Source: Erysipelotrichaceae bacterium
Lineage (GTDB): Bacteria; Bacillota_I; Bacilli_A; Erysipelotrichales; Erysipelotrichaceae
Assembly: GCA_017620435.1 (NCBI GenBank)
Contig: JAFZQL010000204.1
Coordinates: 1 to 5,356 of the forward strand
Length of the DNA stretch: 5,356 nt
Direction: 5' to 3'
A program made the position numbers and the translations under genes. This document shows positions 1 to 5,356 of this stretch, one piece after another. The notes below the pieces were generated by a model. It worked only from the letters and a program-made list of their open reading frames with translations. It was not told the origin of the DNA and did not search any database. Position 1 is the stretch's first letter; each line of letters starts with the position of its first letter.

Positions 1-462
1 GAAATGGGAAACGGAAGGATAGAACTCTGGCAGTATTCGCTGGATTATTATTTCCACGATTACAGCTGGAAAGAAAAGATATTCGGTATAGGACCTGAAC
101 TGCTGATCAACATCTATCAGGATATCGATGCGGGAGAAAGAGTCTTCGCTTCTTCACACAGCGAACCGATACAGATGCTGATGAGCATGGGCATCTTGGG
201 TCTTGTTTCCTGGATCGTGTGCTGGGCATCGGTATTCCTTTTGTATGTAAAAACAAAGGCGTATGAAAAGAAAGATGCTCTGATTGCTTACAGCGGTCTG
301 CTTGCCTATTTTGCGCAAAGCTTTGTGAATTCCGCCACTACCTTGAACGTGTGCGTTCTTGCCTTTTTTGTCATCCTGCTGACCCAGCTGAATGATTCGG
401 AAGAGTCTGCTTTGCCTGACCCGGACAGGAAAGAAAAGAAACATCAGAACAGAAAAGTATAA
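1..462 (+). CDS. O-antigen ligase/polymerase (Wzy/WaaL-like) membrane protein, C-terminal part
   Basis: This is the 3' end of a gene whose start lies left of the window. The frame is open from base 1, and the ATG at 4 is probably internal, because Wzy_C family proteins usually have about 400 or more residues and 10-12 membrane helices. Counting from that Met, I see the family's G-x-G-R...W motif (residues 2-9), a GIGP loop (28-31), and H52-S-E followed by a hydrophobic stretch with GILG (63-66), which corresponds to the usual HNxxL...GxxG segment at the end of the large extracellular loop. Three membrane helices follow (about 58-82, 92-110, 112-129). The protein ends in a short charged Lys/Arg-rich tail, probably cytoplasmic. 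Such proteins polymerise or transfer lipid-linked oligosaccharide units outside the membrane, so a role in capsule or another envelope glycopolymer is likely. The substrate cannot be told. Family assignment is fairly firm; ligase versus polymerase is open. Confidence 0.8.
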   Translation, partial: EMGNGRIELWQYSLDYYFHDYSWKEKIFGIGPELLINIYQDIDAGERVFASSHSEPIQMLMSMGILGLVSWIVCWASVFLLYVKTKAYEKKDALIAYSGLLAYFAQSFVNSATTLNVCVLAFFVILLTQLNDSEESALPDPDRKEKKHQNRKV

Positions 463-463
463 A

Positions 464-472
464 TGATATAAT
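464..472 (+). promoter_or_regulatory. extended -10 promoter element (TGATATAAT)
   Basis: The sequence TGATATAAT is an exact match to the TGn-extended housekeeping sigma (SigA/sigma-70) -10 box, with the TATAAT hexamer at 467-472. At 16-18 bases upstream there is no good TTGACA-like -35 (the best windows read like TCAGAA or CAGAAC), but extended -10 promoters often work with a poor -35. Transcription would be expected to start around 478-480, giving a leader of about 40 bases before the ATG at 522. It begins immediately after the stop codon of the upstream gene, a sensible place for a promoter. The match is seen directly; activity is inferred. Confidence 0.55.
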
Positions 473-486
473 TGAAAAGGAAGCAT

Positions 487-525
487 ATGAATCTTAATCA
501 TAATGAAAGGATAATAAGAATATGA
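487..525 (+). CDS. possible 12-codon leader ORF overlapping the giant gene's start codon
   Basis: ATG at 487 opens a 12-codon frame (MNLNHNERIIRI) ending in TGA at 523-525. That stop overlaps the next gene's ATG (522-524) as ATGA, the classic arrangement for translational coupling. A purine run AAGGAAG (477-483) sits 5-6 bases upstream of its ATG as a plausible Shine-Dalgarno sequence. However, a transcript starting at the predicted site near 478-480 would keep only part of it. The downstream gene's own GAAAGG lies inside this ORF. No run of one amino acid or attenuator-like hairpin is visible. It may be chance, since short ORFs are common in AT-rich leaders. Confidence 0.25.
   Translation: MNLNHNERIIRI
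505..510 (+). promoter_or_regulatory. ribosome binding site for the giant surface protein
   Basis: GAAAGG lies 11 bases before the ATG at 522, slightly long but acceptable spacing. It supports that start because an in-frame TGA at 504-506 excludes any start further upstream, and the residues right after the ATG form a canonical signal peptide. Confidence 0.6.
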
Positions 526-605
526 AGAGAGTACTGACGCTGCTGCTTTCCGTGGCTTTACTGTTTTCATCGTTTTTTGCTTACGTACCGAATACGGTAA
601 AAGCA
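522..605 (+). other. Sec signal peptide without lipobox (residues 1-28)
   Basis: The N-terminus has a basic start (K2, R3), a hydrophobic core from V4 to about Y21, then a polar stretch ending V-K-A at 26-28 followed by E-E. The -3 Val and -1 Ala fit signal peptidase I cleavage after A28. There is no cysteine in the first 190 or so residues, so lipoprotein processing by Lsp is excluded. This matters because the solute-binding domain at the other end belongs to a family that in Gram-positives is usually a lipoprotein. Confidence 0.85.
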
Positions 606-3600
606 GAAGAGACGAATGAAACGGAAGATGTCACGGAAGTTCTGCCGCAGGATGATTCCGATCCTGCTGATGAGGTTCTGGAGATCGATGAAACGGATAA
701 TACCGATCCTGATGATCCGATGGAAGAACTTCCTTTGGAACCCGAAGAAGATGAAACAGGCGGTTTAAGAGATGTTACCGCCCTGGAACCTCCTGCGCTT
801 CTGGTATATGAAGCAGAAAACGGGGATATCCATATCACCTATGATCCGGAAGCAGAGGGATTCGATTATGATGCCGCCATTGCCTATCTGGAGCTTCTGG
901 CTTCTGATGGATACATATGGATCAGGGATGAAGACGATCCGACATCATATTCACAGATTTCTGAAAAAGTTTTCGCAACAGATAAAGTCATCATTCCGAA
1001 TGATTTCCTGTTACTTCCGGGAAGCCCGTATCTGAATGGTCTGCATCATCTTAATTTCAGTGTTGAAGGATATGATGATGCGCAAGACTACGAGATCACT
1101 TTCACAAAAGCGTGTGACCCTGCACCGGAAAACGTTTCGATTATTGAAGACGAAAACGGAGCGTTTATTATTACAGTTGAAGATGATGGCAAAGCATGGC
1201 TGGCAGGTCTTTACGAAGGGAGAAATGAAAACAACGAGGATATCGGATATATTGTCTTAGATGATTCGATTTCTCAATATCCGACAATTCTGAGGAACGA
1301 ACACGCCTTTTATGAGGCATTTCACTTTACGCTTTCGACTGATGAAAAGACCCTCACAATTACACCTAATACCAGCTATTTTTCAACAAGAATAAAAAAC
1401 GGAACGTATGAGTTAAGAATCTATGTGAAACACTTTACTGTATATGAAAAGGATTCTTTCGTAGTTTCTCACGGTTTGAAAGATGCCGTAGATCCGGAAA
1501 GCATAACAGTAAAGTGCGAAAACAATCAGATCATTATTTCATGCCAAGGCCAAGGTGCTGACGATTGGCTTAATGCAATGATGGTTGATCAAATAGTTGA
1601 TCAAAGGGATCCTATGAATGCTTCGGGCTCGGAAGGAGCATTAATCAGCGGCACTTCAACCGAAGGATACTCTTTCTCCATTCAGAACGAGTTAGACCTT
1701 TTAAGCTCCGGTGATTATCATGATGTTCTGTATTCTCTTGAAAACGGAAGTATCGTTATTCCGGAGAGTACTGTCTATAGCAGCAGGATCGCACCGGGAG
1801 TCTATAATCTGGAATTCCGCGCTTATATGTATCTGCCGGTCAATGTTACGGCAAATATCGAAACGCCGATCAGAACCGACATACCGGGTGATCTGAATGT
1901 CACTTTTGATACAGTCAAGGGTCTGACAGTCACAACTACAAAAGACGAATATCTGGATGCACTGATGCTGGATAACAACGCTATCGGTTTGAATTTTGAT
2001 AACATGGGCGGTGTTCAGTTCAGCGGAAGCGAGCTGGTCAGGAATGAACACAGCGTCAATCTGCCGATCAATACGATTGCATCACATGGTACGCCGGAAT
2101 ATGACTATATCATTTTTGTCCGTGCCTACGGATATGTAAACTACAGACATCCGGAAACCATGCATATCAAAGCCGTTTCAAACGGACTGGTAAGCAGTAT
2201 TACGATCACTCATCCGAAACTCGTCACAGGCAACGCGATCATCGATGCCGAAGGCGATGTTGAGATGACGGCAGGAAAAACGCTGCAGCTCACCGCACAT
2301 GTCGAACCGGCAAACGCCAAAAACAAGGCCGTTGTCTGGACATCATCCGATACATCGATCGCTACGGTATCAGGCGGCAAGGTAACCGCTAAAAAGGTAA
2401 CTGAGCTTTCTGAAGTCGTAATCACCGCAACAGCCAAAGACGGCTCCGGTGTCAGTGACAGCATCACGATCACAGTGATCCCGCTGGCGACAGAGATAAG
2501 AATTGAAACGGGTTGGGGTGATGATTGCACGAATGGTGTTCTCAACTTCGACGTAAATGAAATCGATCCTGACGGCGGAATGGATTTCTGGTTATATGCG
2601 TACAGTATTCCTGAAGAAGCATCTAATGATATTGCCATGGCATCATCCAATAAGAAAGTCGCTGATGTAAATGAATGGGGTGAAGTAGATCTTACAGGCA
2701 CAAAAGGTACTGCCAAGATCACTGCCACAGCTAGGGATGGTTCCGGCAAAAAGGCAACGGTTACGATCAATGTTGTTGAACCTGTTCAGGAAATCAACCT
2801 GACTCATACTGTGAAAGAGGTTGTACATTACGTTACCGGCAATGCCACTTATGTTTATGTCTACAACGACATCGATCTATCTGCGGGCAAAAGCTTTACC
2901 ATAGAGACAGAAGTATTGCCTGCAACAGCCACCAACAAGAAACTGGAGTGGTCTTCTTCCGATGAATCTGCCGTAACTGTTAAGAACGGCAAGGTAACCG
3001 TCAACAAAAATCTGGAAGGACGGAAGGAAGTAACCATAACTGCTAACGCAACAGACGGTTCCGGTGTTCAAGGTACGTTTGAAGTGCACGCTTGCCCATT
3101 GGCTAAAAGCATCCAAATCAACCAGCTATATTACTGGGATCCTTACTGGCACACTATGGATATTGAAGGCGGAACCATCGGAATCGATCCGGACACAAGT
3201 CCTTTGATGAATGGTTTCAGATTGGTAGCTGATATAGACCCTTATGATGCGAACGATAACCTTAAATGGACCTCTTCCAACACAAAGATCGCAACGGTAG
3301 ATGAATGGGGCGAGGTACATCTTACAGGTACAAAAGGTACTGTAAAGATTACCGCAACAGCCACAGACGGTTCCAAAAAGAAAGCTACCGTTACGCTGAA
3401 TATTGCCAAACTTGTTCGGGAAATTTACATCGGCTATGAAACGAATCCGGACATGCTTGCGGCAGGCAAATCCATTACTTTGAAAGCGGAAGTATATCCG
3501 GAAGATGCCGCAAACAAGAAGCTTGACTGGTACAGCTCCGATACTTCGATCGCAACCGTCAAGAACGGTAAAGTCACAGCGAATAAGAAAGTGACGGAGA

Positions 3601-5356
3601 CCAACGGAGTAATGATTACCGCGATGGCCAAAGACGGTTCCGGTGTTTCTTACGACTATTACATTAACGTTGTTCCAATCACGACAGACGTCAGGATCTA
3701 TAACGATGAATGGGAAGATGTTACCGGCAAGGCGATAGGAATTAAACCTGAAAATGTACCAACCAGTTTCTGCCTGTATACACAGAACGAACCATACGAT
3801 GCAATACAGTCCGTCACCTGGTCTTCTTCCAATACAAAATTTGTTACGGTTGATTCCGACGGTTATGTCGAGATAAAAGAAGGTGCAAAGGGAACGTTCA
3901 AACTGACTGCTAAAGCAAATGACGGCTCCGGAAAGAAAGCCGTTGTAACCCTGAACATCAATAAACTTGTAGAGGAAATTACGATATACAATCCTCTGGA
4001 TCCTGTCAGACCGGACGGCACACATCAGCTCACTACAGGCAATGCCAGGATCGCATCCGGAAAGAAGCTGACTTTGAAAGTAGACGTATCTCCGAGCGAT
4101 GCCGCAAACAAGAGCGTTACCTGGTTCTCTGAAGACGATAGTGTTGCAACCGTATCTTCTTCAGGTGTTGTCACTGCACAGAAGGTCGATTCAGAAACGC
4201 GTGTATTCATTTATGCAGAGGCGAAAGACGGTTCCGGTGTAAGAGGCCGGTATCAGGTTCGAGTTCGTCCGTTGGCGACTGCTATCGTACTGCTGGATGA
4301 GAACGGGGACGAGCTGCCTGAAAACGCAACAATTAGCGTTATTCAGACGCAGGGCAGTGCCTATCAGCTATTTGTGAGAGTAATACCTGATGGAATATCG
4401 AGCGATGCGGGCTGGAAGTCTTCCAATACGAAGATCGCTACTGTAGATGACCGCGGTCTGGTAACATTTACGGGGGTGACAGGTTCAGTCAAGATCACAG
4501 CTACCGCAAAAGACGGCACCGGAAAGTCTGCTTCAGTAACGTTCCAGCCGAAAGAAGAAGCCAAAGAAATCGTAATCTGGCATACTTTGACCGGTGGCAT
4601 TGTGGAAACGATTCAGTCCGCTATTGATCAGTTCAATGCGGATTACGAGGGTATTTATCATGCCACACAGGTTTCCAAACCTTTAAGCGGATTTGAAGAA
4701 AGCATAGCTGATGCTGTAGATGCAGGAAACGGTCCGAGCCTGGTCTGGCTGTATCCTTCCACCGCTCAGGAATATGTATCCAAAGGAAAGTCCATCGACT
4801 TCTCGGATTATCTGAGCGATGCGGATTACAAGAACAGAGTCTATGACGGCGTTTACGCTTTATCAACGGATTATTCGGACCATGGCCTTCATTCCATCGT
4901 TCTTTCAGTAAGCGCTCCGGTGATGTTCTATAATCAGACTCTGCTGGACAAGTACAGTCTGGAAAAACCTGTAACCTGGGATCAGCTGTATAACGTATGT
5001 CAAAGAGTCGTGAATGGGGAAGCAAATGAAGGCAATACGATCATGGGTTTTGGTCCTGATTCTGTCGACCAGCTCTTCATAATGAATCTGGAACAGATGA
5101 ATCTGCACTATGTCAACAGTAATAACACGATCACCGACTGGACAAATGATGAATTCATCGGACGTCTATGCTGGTGGAAACAGGCACAGGATCAGGGATA
5201 CTTCCTTCTGAAGGATCCGGAAGGTTATCATTCAGGTCCGTTCAGCAATCAGCAGTATCTCTGCTTCATGGGCAGCGCATCCGGATACGGGTATATTAAT
5301 CCTGACGGCTTTGATATGTCGGTAGGCGTGATTCCGCAGTTCCTTGACGGAAGACA
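522..5356 (+). CDS. giant secreted multi-domain protein: HID-like repeats, eight Big_2 Ig-like domains and a family 1 solute-binding domain (3' partial)
   Basis: The frame is open for 1611 codons with no stop or frameshift and runs off the right edge. Order by residue: Sec signal peptide 1-28; acidic linker 29-78; four degenerate HID-like repeats 88-551; eight Big_2-like Ig domains 558-1343; ABC solute-binding domain 1348-1611 and beyond. Big_2 domains generally serve as stalks or adhesive modules on bacterial surfaces; family 1 solute-binding proteins capture sugars or sugar phosphates for ABC importers. There is no lipobox cysteine, unlike most Gram-positive solute-binding proteins, so anchoring must come from elsewhere, perhaps a C-terminal motif outside the window, or the protein is released. 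About 130-150 residues of the binding domain are missing. Inferred role: surface glycan capture or adhesion with a terminal ligand-binding head. It could instead be a sensor or adhesin that no longer works in transport. Gene reality is near certain; function is not. Confidence 0.93.
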   Translation, partial: MKRVLTLLLSVALLFSSFFAYVPNTVKAEETNETEDVTEVLPQDDSDPADEVLEIDETDNTDPDDPMEELPLEPEEDETGGLRDVTALEPPALLVYEAENGDIHITYDPEAEGFDYDAAIAYLELLASDGYIWIRDEDDPTSYSQISEKVFATDKVIIPNDFLLLPGSPYLNGLHHLNFSVEGYDDAQDYEITFTKACDPAPENVSIIEDENGAFIITVEDDGKAWLAGLYEGRNENNEDIGYIVLDDSISQYPTILRNEHAFYEAFHFTLSTDEKTLTITPNTSYFSTRIKNGTYELRIYVKHFTVYEKDSFVVSHGLKDAVDPESITVKCENNQIIISCQGQGADDWLNAMMVDQIVDQRDPMNASGSEGALISGTSTEGYSFSIQNELDLLSSGDYHDVLYSLENGSIVIPESTVYSSRIAPGVYNLEFRAYMYLPVNVTANIETPIRTDIPGDLNVTFDTVKGLTVTTTKDEYLDALMLDNNAIGLNFDNMGGVQFSGSELVRNEHSVNLPINTIASHGTPEYDYIIFVRAYGYVNYRHPETMHIKAVSNGLVSSITITHPKLVTGNAIIDAEGDVEMTAGKTLQLTAHVEPANAKNKAVVWTSSDTSIATVSGGKVTAKKVTELSEVVITATAKDGSGVSDSITITVIPLATEIRIETGWGDDCTNGVLNFDVNEIDPDGGMDFWLYAYSIPEEASNDIAMASSNKKVADVNEWGEVDLTGTKGTAKITATARDGSGKKATVTINVVEPVQEINLTHTVKEVVHYVTGNATYVYVYNDIDLSAGKSFTIETEVLPATATNKKLEWSSSDESAVTVKNGKVTVNKNLEGRKEVTITANATDGSGVQGTFEVHACPLAKSIQINQLYYWDPYWHTMDIEGGTIGIDPDTSPLMNGFRLVADIDPYDANDNLKWTSSNTKIATVDEWGEVHLTGTKGTVKITATATDGSKKKATVTLNIAKLVREIYIGYETNPDMLAAGKSITLKAEVYPEDAANKKLDWYSSDTSIATVKNGKVTANKKVTETNGVMITAMAKDGSGVSYDYYINVVPITTDVRIYNDEWEDVTGKAIGIKPENVPTSFCLYTQNEPYDAIQSVTWSSSNTKFVTVDSDGYVEIKEGAKGTFKLTAKANDGSGKKAVVTLNINKLVEEITIYNPLDPVRPDGTHQLTTGNARIASGKKLTLKVDVSPSDAANKSVTWFSEDDSVATVSSSGVVTAQKVDSETRVFIYAEAKDGSGVRGRYQVRVRPLATAIVLLDENGDELPENATISVIQTQGSAYQLFVRVIPDGISSDAGWKSSNTKIATVDDRGLVTFTGVTGSVKITATAKDGTGKSASVTFQPKEEAKEIVIWHTLTGGIVETIQSAIDQFNADYEGIYHATQVSKPLSGFEESIADAVDAGNGPSLVWLYPSTAQEYVSKGKSIDFSDYLSDADYKNRVYDGVYALSTDYSDHGLHSIVLSVSAPVMFYNQTLLDKYSLEKPVTWDQLYNVCQRVVNGEANEGNTIMGFGPDSVDQLFIMNLEQMNLHYVNSNNTITDWTNDEFIGRLCWWKQAQDQGYFLLKDPEGYHSGPFSNQQYLCFMGSASGYGYINPDGFDMSVGVIPQFLDGR
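606..755 (+). other. acidic low-complexity linker (residues 29-78)
   Basis: Of 50 residues, 25 are Asp or Glu and none is Lys or Arg; the rest are mostly Pro, Thr, Leu, Val and Asn. The next basic residue is R83. The segment is probably disordered after signal peptide removal. It could bind divalent cations, repel the anionic wall, or merely keep the mature N-terminus extended. The DNA is correspondingly repetitive (many GAT/GAA codons), but no exact tandem unit is visible. Confidence 0.8.
783..2174 (+). repeat. four degenerate HID-like (Shr hemoglobin-interacting, former DUF1533) repeats, residues about 88-551
   Basis: Approximate units are residues 88-198 (783-1115), 200-320 (1119-1481), 324-446 (1491-1859) and 452-551 (1875-2174). 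Each follows one pattern: a beta strand of the type (I/L)xIT, a short helix with Leu/Ala and acidic residues (AAIAYLELL at 118-126, KAWLAGL at 224-230, DDWLNAM near 347-353, DEYLDAL at 475-481), a variable middle, a strand like VIIP, LTITP or IVIP, and a final strand such as LNFSVEGYDD, YELRIYVKHF, YNLEFRAYMY or IIFVRAYGYVNY. The YL..L helix plus terminal GY strand is what I recall of HID domains of streptococcal Shr and clostridial surface proteins. Only fold resemblance is claimed; heme or hemoglobin binding is not shown. Similarity between units is low, so they diverged long ago. Confidence 0.5.
2193..4550 (+). repeat. eight Big_2 Ig-like domains arranged as four A-B pairs (residues 558-1343)
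   Basis: Approximate domains by residue are 558-655, 656-753, 755-860, 861-964, 965-1053, 1054-1149, 1150-1251 and 1252-1343. All carry the Big_2 hallmarks: an early I-x-I strand, P-x-x-A-x-N-K before W-x-SSD/SSN, (I)ATV, a G-x-V-T turn, and ITA-A-DGSG near the end. Odd domains (type A) have AGK-x-L, NKxxxWxSSD, GKVTA-K and AKDGSGV ending in PL. Even domains (type B) have SSNTKIATV, (E)WGEV or similar, TGTKGT-KITATA and DGSGKKATVT ending in KL or similar, followed by V-x-EI. The repeating unit is thus two domains, about 185-210 residues: pairs at 2193-2780, 2784-3413, 3414-3968 and 3969-4550. They most likely form an elongated extracellular stalk. Domain boundaries are good to about five residues. 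Confidence 0.85.
4563..5356 (+). other. family 1 ABC solute-binding domain, N-terminal part (residues 1348-1611, truncated by window)
   Basis: After a short KEEAKE linker the protein switches from Ig-like to a periplasmic-binding-protein fold. Seen: I-V-I-W-H-T first strand (1350-1355), helix ending in QFN (1370-1372), GNGPSLVWLYP (1402-1412) matching the family's GxxPDvvxx segment, APVMFYN (1465-1471) matching the hinge strand PxxxYYN, L-L-D-K then PVTWDQL (1483-1489) matching KTWdel, F..........FMGSAS (1574-1587) matching FxxGkaAMxxxSS, and SVGVIP (1600-1605). The order and spacing resemble E. coli UgpB and maltose-type binding proteins. Family members take up sugars, glycerophosphodiesters or oligosaccharides; the ligand here cannot be read. 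No adjacent permease or ATPase gene is in view. Confidence 0.85.

Larger units (their letters stand above)
463..521. other. intergenic gap between the polymerase-like gene and the giant surface-protein gene
   Basis: This is a 59-base AT-rich spacer. It holds an extended -10 promoter element, two purine-rich ribosome-binding-like runs and most of a possible 12-codon ORF. I see no inverted repeat followed by a T-run, so there is no recognisable intrinsic terminator for the upstream gene. Read-through from upstream is therefore possible in addition to the local promoter. Confidence 0.7.

Noticed and set aside
4..462. Reading the upstream gene as a complete 152-residue protein starting at base 4
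   Set aside because: The frame is open to the window edge, the characteristic family motif begins immediately at this Met, and the family needs several more helices upstream. It is a truncated view of a longer gene.
772..1260. Two adjacent + strand open frames (772-1035 and 1036-1260) in another frame
   Set aside because: They overlap the main frame, which codes for the HID-like repeats. Their products are Met/Lys/Arg-rich with no recognisable motif and no good start context.
2210..2770. Open frame on the - strand (about 186 codons) and similar shorter antisense frames at 1701-2051, 3434-3631, 4025-4210 and 4364-4600
   Set aside because: These recur at equivalent places in successive Ig repeats, as expected of antisense shadows of a repeated sense sequence. 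The products are Val/Ser/Thr-rich without motifs.
3126..4025. Long open frame on the - strand (about 299 codons) inside the Ig-like region
   Set aside because: It lies fully antisense to the well-supported Big_2 coding frame. Its product has no recognisable domain, and its openness follows from the repeated codon pattern of the sense repeats. No plausible ribosome binding site was noted.
2193..4550. CRISPR array or non-coding tandem repeat
   Set aside because: The periodicity is about 290-310 bases per domain and 555-630 per pair, in frame and protein-coding, with diverged copies. There are no short identical repeats with unique spacers.
4633..5108. Antisense open frames at 4633-5025 and 4905-5108
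   Set aside because: The sense strand here encodes clear solute-binding domain motifs (APVMFYN, PVTWDQL), and the antisense products show nothing recognisable.

Overview
The window looks like chromosome of a moderate-GC Gram-positive anaerobe of the Firmicutes. A gut- or mouth-associated Erysipelotrichia or Clostridia lineage is my best guess, from protein style only. The grounds are a Gram-positive type Sec signal peptide, purine-rich ribosome binding sites, a TGnTATAAT promoter element, AGA as a common arginine codon, and a huge secreted protein built of bacterial Ig-like (Big_2) modules. No marker gene is present, so the taxonomy stays tentative.

Layout, all on the + strand. Bases 1-462 are the 3' end of a polytopic membrane protein of the O-antigen ligase/polymerase (Wzy/WaaL, Wzy_C) family, cut by the left window edge. 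Bases 463-521 are a short intergenic gap with a perfect extended -10 element, two Shine-Dalgarno-like purine runs and a possible 12-codon leader ORF whose stop overlaps the next start codon (ATGA). From 522 to the right edge runs one uninterrupted reading frame of 1611 codons that continues beyond the window. It has no stop in the window, so it is easily missed by ORF callers that require one.

The giant protein reads, in order: signal peptide (1-28); highly acidic linker (29-78); four degenerate repeats of about 100-125 residues resembling the Shr-type hemoglobin-interacting domain (HID, formerly DUF1533) (88-551); eight Big_2-like Ig domains arranged as four two-domain A-B units (558-1343); and the N-terminal part of an ABC-transporter family 1 solute-binding domain, most like UgpB/MalE-type sugar-binding proteins (1348 onward, truncated).

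The interesting object is this architecture: a ligand-binding fold normally found as a free or lipid-anchored 45-kDa protein sits at the far end of a roughly 1350-residue extracellular stalk. The signal peptide has no lipobox cysteine. I infer a surface or secreted glycan-capture protein or adhesin. The adjacent polysaccharide polymerase-like gene fits a cell-envelope locus, but the promoter in the gap means the two genes need not be co-transcribed or functionally linked.
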